The notes under the pieces were generated by a model, which was not told the DNA's origin, searched no databases, and was given only the letters and a program-made list of their open reading frames with translations. Source: Verpa conica (taxonomy: Eukaryota > Ascomycota > Pezizomycetes > Pezizales > Morchellaceae). From it: 64,000 nucleotides of DNA. The stretch is from assembly GCA_033030425.1 (NCBI GenBank), contig JAUFSD010000024.1, forward strand, positions 868,001 to 932,000, written 5' to 3'. Each line of letters starts with the position of its first letter. Position 1 is the first letter of the stretch. The position numbers and the translations under genes were made by a program. Positions 35,456 to 47,697 of this stretch are shown one piece after another.

Positions 35456-36113
35456 TGTAGTGATTTTATAGATTGTGCGGGAAGAGGGATGGAGGTGTGT
35501 AGATATCTTTATACGTTTGAAAAATGGTACTGACTGGTGGGAGGACAAGGATGATGCAAGAGTTTCTTTAATTCAGACGGAACTGTAGGCCGGTGATAGA
35601 ACAGACGAGACGAAAGCTGGTAGGCGGGGGGGGGGGATGGCAATACAGAATGAAGGGAAGTGGTAAATAGATATAAGAACTGAGGGACGAGGAATGCTGA
35701 TCTTCCTGTAAGTTGACAAATGCAAACCAATTGGTGACGCCTTCTTCAGGTGTGTGGGTGGCGGGCTTCGTTTTATGTCCTCGCCGCGGAGGGCCAGACG
35801 AGATGTGCTAGTAGTGGATGGAGGTGACTTGAAGAACGGAAGAGATGGAGCGACTAGTGGGGGGGGGGGGGGTGAGGTACAGAAGGGGATGGGGGGGGTG
35901 TGGGCTACAACAGGGAGCATGGGATTGGAGATTTAGAGGTGCGAGGGGGGGGTGGACATTATGGTGGTGGGCATGGAAAGAACTCTTTCTAAGAGAGGAA
36001 AGGTATAAGATAGATATCTCATGGCATATTCAGGCAGCATGGGAAAGGTACAGAGGTACCTCTCCTACTAAATCCTAGTGACAATGAGTGAGCGAGAGTC
36101 AGAGTGAGCGAGC

Positions 36114-36150
36114 GAGTGAGTGAGTGAGTGAGTGAGTGAGTGAGTGAGTG
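36114..36150. repeat. (GAGT)n microsatellite
   Basis: Nine tandem GAGT units preceded by degenerate GAGC units (from about 36084). It lies in the upstream region of the zinc-finger gene. Confidence 0.9.
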
Positions 36151-38932
36151 GCCAAGCAGCAAGTGAGCAAGCAGCAAGTGAGAAAGCAAGCAAAAGAACC
36201 GTCCGCACATCAAAGAAAATCTTGTACACAAACCTTGTCCTGCACCAGCTACCGCATTCGGTACTATCACTTCCCATTTTTGATCCCAATTTTTCTTTCT
36301 TGCTTTTCTTTCCCGTTCTCTCTCCGCCGCCGCTGTAGCCTTTGCACAACGACGCATGGGGTGGCTAGCTAGCTACAGTCAGCGACTGTACACTTTAGCA
36401 TGTACCCCAATTTCCAATGGGCCAAGCATTTCCTTGCGTTTGTGAGTGCAGCTTGGTGATGCATGTATAAAGTAGATAGATGCAAGTATGCCTGTATGTG
36501 AGTCTGTGGGTGGTGTAAGTGCAAGAGCAGGCGAAATGCCAAACGCGTAACAGATCAGTAACAGCGGACGGGACTTCTCCATATCATCATCCCTGCAACA
36601 CGAGTATCCCGGCCCCACCACCCCTGCCCCGCTCCTGCCTGCCTGCCTCAGCGTTGTGAAGGGGAAACAAAATTGCCCATGCCAGACCCCCATTCACCAT
36701 CCAGGGTAAAGGTTGACCTTTTCCCATCGCGGTCAGTGTGGAGGTCACTGTCATATGCGGCCTTGTATAGTAAAAATAAGCCACAAAGGAAAAGCTCTCA
36801 TAAGTGGGATTATTAGACCTGCCAAGAATTAATAGCCGTTTCCAATCTGCCCTTGCTGCTGTTGCTCTGCTTGCAAGCCTTGGCCTGAAAACCGCTCACT
36901 GACGCCTCACACTTGGCGGCCGCGGGCCTCCAGCCATCAATAGTGGAGGGCTCAAAGAGGGACAAAAGAGACAAGATGGTAAGAAGGATAGATAGAGAGA
37001 CTCGACTCCAGAGAGAGAGACGGAGCTCTTAGGAATTTGGACGTTGCACATTGGGCAAGACCCCTGTCTCCAGTGGCTACGATAGCCATCAACGATCGCG
37101 ATTTTTGCCGCTCATCGAGTCGAGTCTCGCACCGGCAATTCTCGATCGCCCAGCCAGATAGGAACGCATCGCTGTAACCATCCACGGCAGGCAAAGCGAG
37201 AGCCACAACACAAACCGTTCGCGGACGCTATTCTTACGTCACTCTGCCCCTTACACATGGCAGCTCCATTTCAAACTCAAACCAGTCATGGACCCTGCCC
37301 TGTGCCTAGTTTCTGCCACAGCTGGCTGTCTTGCTCATTCACCGCCAGAACCAGGTGAGGCTTGGCAGGGACTGTACCCCAAATGGTCCTTTCTCCTGCT
37401 GGAACCTGGGAACAGAGTGGATGGGTGTGATATCGTTGGCAGGCCATGCTGTCTTGTCGTTGTCGTCCTTGGTCATGGCTATCACTCGAGGGCACCGACT
37501 GGCGATGTCTTGTGTGAGTCCGGGTCCGGGTCCGTGCCTGTGTCTCGTCAGGTACCCCCGTCATCCATCGTGCCTCTTTTGCATTCAGCATGGCATGCGA
37601 GGTTCACAGCTGGTCTTGGTTGTTACCAGTCTACTCTTCCCAAACCCCGTTTCTCCTTGCATGGCACAAAATAAGGGTTCGTTCAATATCGAATCATGGC
37701 CTTGTTTCGAAACACTCCATCCGAACGGTACCTGGGTCACTTACCCATAAATTTGCACAATTTGTGATGAAAACCCATAGTGCCAAGGTCGGAACAAGAG
37801 TTTATCCTCAGCTGTCTTGTTAGGTTACCCTATTTCAGCCTCGCTCTCGCTTTGTTTCCTCTTTCGAGGGACATCAAACACTACTGTCCTTCCTGCAGAG
37901 ACACAGAGTAATAAGTCCTGAGATTATGACCTTTTACTTTCGCCGTCAAACGGCAAAAATAAAAAGGGACCTAGACTTGGTTGGCCCACTTCCAACTGTT
38001 GGATGCGCGTGAGTGAGTGCGTAGGAAGGACATTTATTCTTACGTGTGTCTTTTTCCTCTTTCTTGCTTGTCTCCATGTGGAATTATACCCTTAAAAAAT
38101 GTGTGTAAGTTGAAACTAAAAAAAAAAACCGCAGGAGATTGTCTAGCCAGTCAAAGTCTGTTTCTTCCTATCTTACCTGTCTCGTGTCCTCTTCCTTTGC
38201 TTTTTTTCTCTCTCTTATTCTCTCTATATCTTTAGTTTTCTGCTACTCACGATCCCCAACCATCTTCAAAAAGGGTGCCTTGGAGGCGAACAGGGGTAAG
38301 TTGCGTGTATGTATCTTAGAAAAAACCGGAAGATCACCAAAACTCCAGATTCTCCGTCGGGTGATTATTGGGCGGAATATTGATCCGTCCGCACACACCA
38401 CCCTTCCCTTCCCTGGCAACTCCACAAAACGCCAGCCTGCCGATCACTGCTCAGGATTCTTTCGGTGTGGGAGCGAGGGTGGAAAAAATAAAACGTCCCG
38501 TTCTGATACATCCCAATGCGCCTCGGTTGACAGCAGCCGACGAGCCACTGCCGCTGCAACCCGAAAAGACTTGTCAAGGGCAGCTGGCTAGAATCATCTA
38601 AAGGAAGTCACACTAAGGATAAGGGATAGCACGTCATAATTCGTTCATGCGGGTAATTCGGTTCCTTAGTGAGGGGAGAGAGGGTTTCTTGAGTGTGTGG
38701 GAAATACTTGAAGTTCCCTGAAAGGATTTAGAGTGGGCCAGGAGGTCAATGATATGAATAGTCGACGTAAAGCACCTCTCCCCTCTATATTTATTGCTTC
38801 CACGGACCATATGCGGGATCTGATAGATCCCAACCGAACCGAGGAGATGCACCAGCAATTATGGAAACACACACTATCTCTGCCGACAGTTCAACTTCGG
38901 ACGGCAAATAGATTTATAGGGGACGACGTGCA

Positions 38933-38951
38933 AAAAAAAAAAAAAAAAAAA
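38933..38951. repeat. A19 homopolymer
   Basis: A run of 19 A residues in intergenic DNA. It could be a slippage tract or the tail of a retroposed sequence, but no retrosequence is visible beside it. Confidence 0.85.
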
Positions 38952-39683
38952 GGAGCGCACTATACAGCCTGACACACGCACGCCGGGAGCACTGGCGAAT
39001 TGAAAGATACATTGCATTCCCCCTACTGCTCCTGCTCCTGCTTCTTCACCATGTAAGATCTCGGGGGGGATCTTGCATTGCGTTTTACAGATTCGCGGCG
39101 GATTCTTATTATCCGAAAACGTGATATCAGATCCGCCCGTTTGACGATTTGAGGGGTGGGGAGAGGGTCTGAGAACTTTTTATTTTTTATTTTATTTTTT
39201 AAAATTTTACCCTAGGGCTTTAAATTTTTATAGATCCATCTATGGTCTCGAAATCTAATAATGGGTTCGAGGGAAACACCACGGGTACTAGATTTCACGC
39301 GGCTTTTCTAGAAGTTCCACGTGGGATGAGGAAGATCTGACAGGTGGGTGGGTCACCCGTGATGGCTGCCTTCAGATTTCCCGACGTCGAGAGTAATCAC
39401 GACTAGATATGAGATGCAGGCTACCACCGGTGAACCTCATAAAGCAATATGGAAATAAAATCAAGGGTCTAATCTTTCTGTGTTTCCCGAGGAAGAATGC
39501 AGGAACAAGGCTGATACACAATGCCTGACAACAGAAAGAAAAAAAAGCAATTTACTGCCAATTCATACTTTATTGAGAATCATTAGACGGTCATAGAAAA
39601 AAAGGAATAAAAATAAGTATTATAATTTGGTCCCTCCCCTCCCGCATCCCACCGTGTCCGTGTCCCCTCCTCCAACTACAGAC

Positions 39684-41079
39684 CTAAGGCAATCCCCTGC
39701 CAGCATTAACAGCCTTTGCAACCAGGCTGGTGTCAGGTCGATTCTCTGTAGGGTAACACAATCAGGGTTATCAAGTCAGTGATCTTATTTACCTGTTTTC
39801 TTATCCCACCATCCACTTTATAAAATAGAGTAGTAAAACGACTGTCACTTACCAGCATACCTCTCATAGTTCTCTAGATACAATACTGGGTCACTCATAG
39901 TGTTACAAACCGCCTCGCTCGCCTCAAGCGCATCAATCCAGACACCTAAGCGTGTCCCTGCCTGTGCCAGGGGCCATCCTCTATATGGAGTTAGGACTCT
40001 TGACAACCGTAGTAGCCATGGCGCAATTGACACATCGACAAATGTCATAAATGGTCCCTGCAAGGCGTCGTTTTAGCTTTGTCCGCGTTTCTACTAACCA
40101 GAATGACTGGTTGATTTCGAAACAATTTGTGCTTGTTTCTGTGACCTACCAAAAAGAAAGGGCCAACTGCATCCGCGGCATCGACGATCTTGGAGATCTG
40201 CAGTGCATGAAATGACGGTCATGGTTAGCGTTGCTGCAATAGGAAAGTAAAAAAGCAAAGCAAGGCAAACTACGAGTCAGATTGGAACCACGATTGTGGA
40301 AAGTCTGGTTATGTATATGATGTGAGGGGCAAGCCTAACATTGTCATGTTGTCGATCGCATGACTAGAAATGTGATGTGCTACTTGGGGTAATTAAAAAA
40401 AGAACTAACCTCAATTTTTAGTTCCTCTGCGAGTTCAACCTGTTTGGATTGGTCCTGTGCCTGGAGGTACCGGTAGAAACCAGGGACAATGTTCCGATTT
40501 ACCTGTATCTCATATAAGCATAGATAGAGGGAGGTTTATGTGCGCCTTACATGATCCACCCATAGTCGAGATGTTGCTTTGAGTTGTGGGTGCTGTGGTA
40601 GCAGCGCAGTGCCAACCCCGAGATCCTCTAAATATTCTAGTAGGACTGTGCTTTCATAGCAGCCCCAGCTATTCCAACACATTAAGACCTTTTTTCTAGG
40701 GGTGATACTATGAGGAAAAGGGTTTCTCATACTCGCCGTGCTTTAACGCAGGGACTAACCCCCGAGGATTGATTTCGAGTAGGCTTTGTGGTTTTTTGTA
40801 TGGGTCGACCTCAATATACTGGTAGTTCAGTCCCTTGACTTCGAGGGCAATCCAAACTCTTTGTACAAATGGGCTATTGATTAGATGAAAAATGCAGGTC
40901 AGCTTATGGTTCTACTCTTTTCTACCTTAAAAGAACAAAACAAACCAGAAACAACTTCCAAAGAGCTTCAATTCGTTCGGTTTCGAATGTCGTTTCACTG
41001 TTTGCAACGCTTGCCCGGAGGCCTTCTTTGGATATGTCTTCTGTTGTTTTCTCCCGTCCACCTCTCCATGGAGAGGCAT
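39684..41079 (-). CDS. Omega-like glutathione S-transferase, seven exons
   Basis: Exons: 41079-40946, 40873-40733, 40668-40551, 40502-40410, 40197-40150, 40057-39853, 39745-39684; together about 266 residues, all joins in frame with GT-AG introns (48, 64, 72, 92, 107, 212 nt). The N-terminal thioredoxin fold has the catalytic CPFVQRVW motif; Cys45 is split by intron 1 (TG|C). Then come YQYIEVDPY, NPRGLVPAL and, restored by splicing intron 2, HGDWGCYESTVLLEYLEDL, the glutathione-binding ES motif. The C-terminal helical domain includes LWVDHVNRNIVPGFYRYLQ and PWLLRL. A Cys in this position marks omega/dehydroascorbate-reductase-like GSTs, which catalyse thiol transfer and reduction rather than classic conjugation. 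Likely cytosolic. The N-terminal 35 residues are an unusual Lys/Gln-rich extension. The start ATG lies only 16 bases downstream of the neighbour's stop. Confidence 0.9.
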
Positions 41080-41095
41080 CGTTGGGGGGGGACTA

Positions 41096-42283
41096 TCAGA
41101 CATCTTCTAGCTGCTGTAGGATAAAGAACGGTGTGATGAAACAAAAAAAATGACGCTGAAGTTGAGACGATTGAATGATAGTAGTAAAGAGATACAAGAA
41201 ATTGTGTTTTGCAATCCCTCGTGGGGTTAGCATTTGAGAAAACATTTTTTGTACATGTCTAGAAATCAAGAATGGAAGCGATGTCACCCCGCAGAAAAAG
41301 GATAATATAGAAAGACCTAACCCCATGATGACGTATGCAGGTCCGTATGACCAATAAAGACAGGGTCAAGTAGAACAGTGATCGTTACTTCAAGATAATT
41401 AATTAATAGACTCACCTGAACTTTCTTCATTGCCTTCTGTCGTTTAATACCCTCTCTTTCCACAGTACACTTTTTAATCCGATCGCTTTCTTCAAGCGAA
41501 TGCCTGTGAACCTCTCCTAGTAACCCTGGAATACCGTACTGGTCGAGCTCCGGGACTTTACCAGGGGTCATTAAGTTATGACCCCCGCCAGTGTGATCGT
41601 TCAACTGTATATCATCTCCGTCAATATCGATGCCATTACCTAAATCCATAACATCTTCCAATTGATGATGTGAATTAATCCCTTGTCCATTTGGGCCTGA
41701 GCCCTCCCCACCCATACCATCTGATGGGTCACCAAGCCTTGCCCTCTGTGGCAATCCCTCCTTCCGGACCCTTTCGATAGTGAATGTCTTTCCGATGCCA
41801 CTGCCATCCTCCACGATAGTCTCGACAACCTTAATCTTCATATCGCATAGATCACGTTCCCGCGCCGTTCGCTTCCGCTTCTTCTTGTTGGGATCTTGGT
41901 TCTGCGGAGTTCCGGGGGGACGTCCCTTGAGGCGGCAGTCATAGTAGTGGGTCTGGAACGGACCCTTCTTCGACTTTTGCGTGGAGCGATGTGACCTGAT
42001 CCTTCATTCAGATAGGAGTTCGAAGTAGACATCGAGAGAAGAAAGCAAGGGTTAGAACCAGATGTTGTCGACATAAGGCCAGTATGTATTCCATCTATAC
42101 CACACGCGCAGCAGAAAATTCGAGGCGAAGAGCTTATCAGTCCCTGTGTTGGTGCTATCGCGCAAGAGAGGGGAGGGGGGGAGGGGAGAAAGCTGCATAC
42201 TCTTCCTCAGTCAGTGACATGACTTCCGTGACGTGAAACAGCCTATTCCGCCACTCATCGAGGCTGGCAGGCATGGGATCCAT
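41096..42283 (-). CDS. Basic-region nuclear-type protein (RfeD-like), three exons
   Basis: Probable exons: 42283-42201, 42001-41416 (an alternative acceptor starts exon 2 at 41995) and 41113-41096, about 228 residues. The N-terminus (MDPMPASLDEWRNRLFHV) is followed by the conserved basic stretch SKKGPFQTHYYDCRLKGRPP and KKKRKRTARERDLCD, which looks like a nuclear, nucleic-acid-binding region. The middle is acidic, and a helical KRQKAMKKVQ segment ends exon 2. From memory this block matches fungal proteins annotated as transcription factor RfeD; that name is uncertain. The last exon encodes only QLEDV and a stop. It is chosen because CCTACAG is a strong acceptor and keeps the frame, but it could instead belong to the 5' UTR of the adjacent GST gene. 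If so, the protein would continue into the 302-nt intron and end near 41317. Confidence 0.6.
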
Positions 42284-45200
42284 TGCCGAGTTGGTAGTCG
42301 AAATACCCACTGACTTTTGAATATTCTATTTCGTGGATTTGTTTAGGGCGGGACAAGACGAGTGATGGGCCCGTGATGATTGACGGACGGGAAAGTGTGG
42401 GGGTTAGCGAGGGTCGGCAGTGCAGATGGGACGTATCTTGCGGCGTTCTTTGAAGCGGCAGGGGGTTTTGGAGGCGATCGGGACGCTGCTTTGTGTGCGG
42501 AGAAGGCGACAGTGGCTGGTGACGTGTGGCTGATGGGTGATCAGGAGGCTAGGGGGCTTGGCACGGTCAGTTATGCCAGGTGGCGACAGGCGAGCATGGT
42601 AGGGCTGGCCGCTAAGAACGGAACCTCGCCCAACCCCTGCCTGTCCCTGGTCCTGGGAGAACATCACCGTTTCCTCAGGGTCTACAGGTTTCACCATAGT
42701 CGAACACTAGACTGCATTACTGTGGCTTTTATTCATCATCCATGAGTAATGCCGCCGCGTACATCTAAGATAACCAACATCGTTCCTTTCAAACAAGTCG
42801 CTCAGCAGGCAAGCATCAAACAGGTTTCACTACTAAAAAGGCATACGTCTTCAAACACACTAACTGATACGTTACGGGCCTGGAGGCTATGCCTAGTTGA
42901 AATTAAATAAGCAAATACTCTCGCCGGTTCGGCTGGATGGATTACATTGGGGCTATATCGCGGTGGGGCTGATCCTTACAGTCACCTCGCTAAGTGCAAA
43001 TCTACATGTAATTCTCGTATGATGTTTGCCTTATTAGTTTTTCCGGGGCAAGGGTGATACCGACGGCAATGCGATACGGTTGGATAGCTTCGCTATGTTT
43101 TATTATACGAATATAGAACCCTCGTCTCGATGGTTTGAATACAGTATACGGTAAAAAGATCGAGAAACGTGACACGAGATTAAGGGTTTTTATTCGCCTT
43201 TAGGTCTTTGGCGAAGGCTCCGGTAGGGTTGGGTATAAGACCTTGTCAGTAAACCCTGGTATCTCGCTCCTTTTTACCATATTCTGTATTGTGGTGGAGA
43301 GATTGAGCTTATTTCTCAAATAATATTTGCGGTATTCTGTGGCATTATTCACATAATATCACTCGATCCGGGTAACATCCGTGTATGCCGACAAGCGGAC
43401 GTCAAATTAAGCGCTTACGCTGTGCTGTAGGTTCCAAGTTGGGGAAAAATAAATGCCGTAGTTACACAGGCTGTGCCCGCCGCCAGGGTCTATAATAATT
43501 TCGCCTAGTTTCGTGTAATGAAACTATCTAGTACATACTCATATAAGATATTAAACGTACCTTGGGGTGGTTTAGCCTGTATAGATAATCCGTGAATCCT
43601 TTAAATGTCTGCGCTACGCACGGGACGGAACGGGTGCGGACTTCGTACCGGTAATCACCTTTAAGCCTCATCGGCATGGGGTCTATTGCTTCATTTCCCA
43701 GCTTCTCCAGGGTATAGCAAATGGGATTCAAAGTCCGGCAGTTTGCCCACGCCACCATGGGCTCGGAAGTAAGCCCTCCAATTACATACTCAAATACTCT
43801 CTGAACGGACAGCAGGTGCCTTAAGCGCCTTAATCCCATCAACTAAAGGGCTTTCTTTGATGAGATTGTATCGGGGATATGCAGTGTTCCATAGGATCAG
43901 CCGTTTTATCAGTTCATAGAATCAGCAGCTACATGTAGTCTTACAAGCCACCTGGTGGTAGTAGCTTAACATGTGAGCCCCACTAGTTCGCGGGGAAGAA
44001 CTCTCAAGGTACTGTGGGAAAATGATCTACAGCGGTAGATAAATCAGACACTTCATGCAGGGCAGGGCAGAGAAACTAAAAAAGATAAAAATCTTTGACT
44101 CTCGTATGATCTTTTTACTTATACGAGCCACAAAATCCAGCTAAGACCGACACCCGGTAGCTCACGAATTGTTATTCAGTCTGGACCATAGGAGGTTTTT
44201 TTTTTTGTACACCCTGATCTAAGATCTCGATCGGACGCTCATACAGCATGAGATCCCGCGGGACGGATTAATATTGAACATCATAGCAGCGCTAATGAGG
44301 TAAAAGTGCTGTGACGATCCTTAAGACGTCGAGAATAAATAAATAAATCTGAATACCGGCGAGCGTTTATGGATATGGGCTTGCACTGGGCTGGTTCGTA
44401 ATTTTTCTAGGGTGCAACGCGGCCGCGGCTCTAGAAGAGTGACGATGGGAAGCGTGGGGTTTTATGATGGGATCGTAAGAAACAACCCTTTTTGCCCCCC
44501 TCCCTCTTTCCCTTTCCTCTTTCCGGGGGGTAAGCTATACTTAATAAAATGAAAACTGACGTGGTTTTAGAATCACGATTGCGAGATGGCGATGAGATTT
44601 GAGGTTAATCTGGATGCGGGTGAGTAAATGCTAGTGTTTGTTGAGATCGTCTGCTAGCTTGTATCGACCGCTTCTTAGGGGCTTAATGAAGGGCTGTTAA
44701 TGATTCAAGCTTGATTTGGTTACCAATTAGTAGCAACACGGAAGAGAATCAACGGAAGTAGTTGATCATGAAATTGTGCTTGTTACTTAATTTCGGGGAG
44801 CGGTTATGTAAATTACACTTTAAGAGGTATATTCTGTAGCCGTAACTCTTCTCGATACTCGGCACATATGCTATGGGGGGTTATACATGCAGGGAAATCT
44901 ATCGCCTGTTATGCCAAACAGGAAAACAAAAAAATAAATAAAAATTCAAATCTCACAATTAAATCTCGATCGCATACCTACATTACCTGCCACAAAAGCC
45001 ATCATCGGGGATTAGGCCTTTTAATCTTGCAGGTGTGCTGACCTGCGTATGCTACAGGCGGGGGGGGGGGGATGGGGATGGGGTACACGAACCAACCTTT
45101 GCTTTTCTTTCTTTTCTTCTTCGCTTATGGGGTAGAAACGCCCTTGCAGGCTCTAGAGAAGAGTTCCGAGGCCCTGATTATGCTAGCCCGCCGTTGCGGA

Positions 45201-46382
45201 ACCCCCCCTGGGAGGAGGAGCTCACCGATCAAACAACGGACGATGGGATATCACAAGAGTAGCTGATTAAGTGATTCTTTTTCCCTTCTTTCCTTTCTTT
45301 TTCAGCGGTGAGCTTGCCGTGGAGATTTTTCACTTCCCCGACCCCGCACGAGGGGTTCTGCATTTAGTGGTATGATGAGAATTGAGCTCCTTACTTGCTT
45401 TATGTGTATGTCTAGAATTGGAGGTTCAGTAGTCCCGCTATTTTCCGTTATGATCTTATCTCATCTCACGGATATTCACGGCGTAGCTAGAGAGGGAGAG
45501 TGGCTTTCAATTCTTTTGGGGAGAAAAAATGTGGTTCCTCGCTACCCCCCCCCTCCCTTCAATTACTAGAATAATTATGGTTTCCCACTTCCTCGGTTAC
45601 GGAGTTTTCTTGTGTGACTTGGGCTTGACGGCGAAAAGGATGTTTCAAGAACTGCGGGGTTGTTCACTTACGGGGACATGGTATTAGCCATTACCGTGTG
45701 GTGTCTCGTGAACAGCTTGATGCTGTAAGATGTAATACTTTGTTGTCCGGATCCTAGAGGTAACAAGGTAGCAGGGGCGGGGCAAGGACATAATGAATAC
45801 GTATGCGAATTGCGTTTCTTGAAAGTAATCACAACACTCCGGGTACCGGTAAGGTAAAAGTAAAGGAAGACCAACTATTTAGTCATTGATCCCGTGAGAA
45901 GACAAAAAGCGGGCATCGTGACTACTGATTTAATCTTTGTTATTTGCTTCTTTCTCCTGCGGCTGTAGAGTGGGATTAAATCCTGGCTTAAAGCGGCTGA
46001 TTGTTTCTGTAGGCAGGGGCTATTTCGGGTATAGAACGTAATATTGCGCAATCGTGAATATAGATGGTAATCGATTATAGACTTGGGTTTAGGGAGGCGC
46101 GTGAGAGTTCATGATTGAAGGTACGATATACTAGTAGAGTACTAGAGGGCTCTACGATGTAGTAATTAGTTTGTAGTACAAAGAGCTGTTGGGTTCGATG
46201 ACAAGACAATACTATTATTCTTCACGTTACGTGCACAAACCGGTATTCATCATGACGTCAACCACTATCGCATCTGTCAACCTCTTCTTTATTTTAACTT
46301 AGCTATCGAAACCAACAAGGTGTCTAGATCTAACGAACAAACATTCAACGAACTCAGAGACTCATAAACTACACAAAGCAAC
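42284..46382. other. 4.1-kb intergenic region, no gene supported
   Basis: The first 500 bases are fairly GC-rich and probably hold the promoter of the basic-region gene; the open frame 42380-42745 plus there has no motif. From 42.8 kb onward the DNA is AT-rich. A 104-codon frame at 43528-43842 minus is open but unrecognised. TATCACTCG occurs at 43357. G-rich and T/C-rich tracts lie near 45058-45080 and 45270-45305. Confidence 0.5.
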
Positions 46383-46744
46383 ATGTCTGGCGGATCTAGC
46401 GGAAATACCAAAGAACAGTGGGAGGAGAAGCTCATCGGGAAGAAATACTCTGATGATTCATCGTCTGTTGTATGTTTTATCTTTGCTCCTTGCTTTGCAT
46501 CAGATGTTAACAGCTTTGTAGTCTACTTTTTCGAAGAAGGACTTGCCTAAAAAGCACAGAATTCTCAAGCCCGGCTCTGTGATGACGATGGACTATCAAG
46601 AAGATCGGTTAGTTGAATGAGGATTGCCACTCGTGTCTTGTTGTATGATTTATTCCTATATAGTTGATGATACTAACTGGTGTATCTAGGGTGAATATTT
46701 ATGTCGACGGGGATGGAACTTGTAACCGTGTTACGATGGGATAA
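46383..46744 (+). CDS. Proteinase inhibitor I78 family protein, 75 residues, three exons
   Basis: Exons 46383-46469, 46522-46607 and 46690-46744, with 52- and 82-nt GT-AG introns, encode 75 residues. The words KKDLPKKHRILKPGSVMTMD and EDRLNVYVDGDGT match the potato-inhibitor-I-like I78 family, common in Pezizomycotina as a tiny protein of unknown target. In characterised relatives the loop near the middle inhibits subtilisin-like serine proteases. There is no signal peptide, so it should be cytosolic. The gene was too fragmented to show up as a long frame. The spliced frame is continuous with good acceptors (TTTGTAG, TATCTAG). A Cys (DGTCNRV) sits where I would expect another residue. Family assignment is confident; role is inferred. 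Confidence 0.88.
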
Positions 46745-47697
46745 GTGGGCTATTGCCTGTTCGATGACTAGCACATAAAATGTAGTTTTATGTTTAGTTT
46801 CTTTCTTATCTTGGGGATATTTTTGTTGATTGTGCTGTGTTTAATATCGGTAGTTCTAGCCAAAAATATCCATTGGGTTAAAACTTAGGATTTATTACTA
46901 TGAATGACTTTGGTTGAGTGGGACGTATTAGTTTTGAAGATATTTATCAATTACTCGACAATGACACATGAGTAACATCAAGTTTCCTATGGGTAAATTA
47001 TTGTGCATAGGTTTTACCTTTGGTGAGAGAATTTAGAAACCTTTGTTGCTTATCAAGGGGCCTTTATAGTTAAAAACAGTCTACTTATGTATTCTACTTT
47101 TCTGATAAGTATGTTTTCTCGCAATAAAACCTTAGATGTTTTACTACATTAGGAATAGAATAAAGGTAGGAGTGATTAATTCCCGAGGCTTGTTAATAAT
47201 AGCAACTCAGGACTTAAAATAGTAGTTAATAGCTCTCTTATGTTTACGGTAGAGGCTCTCTATAGGAATACCCATGTATGTTTGGCCCAAAAAAGATTAG
47301 CCTAGTTAAATTCCCACTATCTACAAGAATAGTATTGCTGATTCTAGCCCCAAGAGTATTCTTATCTAATAGACCGTCAAAAAAAAAATGCTGACCCCCC
47401 TGTGGGGTGCCTTAACGCTAAGTCAACTAAAAAATAGCCAATGACCAAGAGCAAAAATTAGCCGCCACTTGGGGTCAGCTTGCCTACGTATTGTATAGAG
47501 TGCTTCTACTGTATTTTACTTTCGGCTAAATAATGCTAGACATGCCCCCGATTTTTGACAGATTATCAGGTGATTCTACAAGTATATTAGCTTTATGACT
47601 TATTGATGGCTTGAGTACTCCAAAGTATTTTGTACGTATAGAATTTTACCTACTTACACCAAAAGCTCATAGGGAATAACTCCGGTTCCTCATAAGG
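46745..47697. other. AT-rich spacer with small TIR element
   Basis: Nearly 1 kb without a gene. It holds the 3' flank of the I78 gene and an 89-bp inverted-repeat element (listed separately). Confidence 0.5.
47391..47479. mobile_element. 89-bp MITE-like element with GCTGACCCC ends
   Basis: The left end reads GCTGACCCCCCTGTGG and the right end, on the other strand, GCTGACCCCAAGTGGCGG. The terminal 9 bases are identical and the next ones partly so. The interior has no ORF. The flanks (A-run on the left, TTGCCTAC on the right) show no obvious target duplication. It is either a short nonautonomous DNA transposon or a foldback element. Confidence 0.5.

Larger units (their letters stand above)
35456..39683. 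other. Long gene-free region upstream of the zinc-finger gene
   Basis: About 4.2 kb. It contains G-runs near 35620 and 35860, a GAGT microsatellite and an A-tract (listed separately). Frames such as 37288-37674 plus and 38139-38591 plus are open, but have no motif and compete with equally open frames on the other strand. Composition is less AT-rich than the transposon-rich segments, so it is more likely a large promoter and long 5' UTR than repeat DNA. No specific site could be assigned. Confidence 0.5.

Noticed and set aside
5941..36150. Possible CRISPR-like or satellite arrays
   Set aside because: The tandem repeats seen are 4-bp microsatellites without spacers; this is a fungal nuclear genome.
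37288..37750. Two overlapping open frames of 128-139 codons upstream of the zinc-finger gene
   Set aside because: GC-rich stretch open in several frames on both strands; no domain and no plausible exon partners.
42380..42745. 121-codon frame divergent from the basic-region gene
   Set aside because: Mirror frame on the other strand is also open; no motif. More likely promoter DNA.
43528..43842. 104-codon frame on the minus strand
   Set aside because: Looks more protein-like than most but has no recognised motif and lies in AT-rich repeat-like DNA. Left unannotated.
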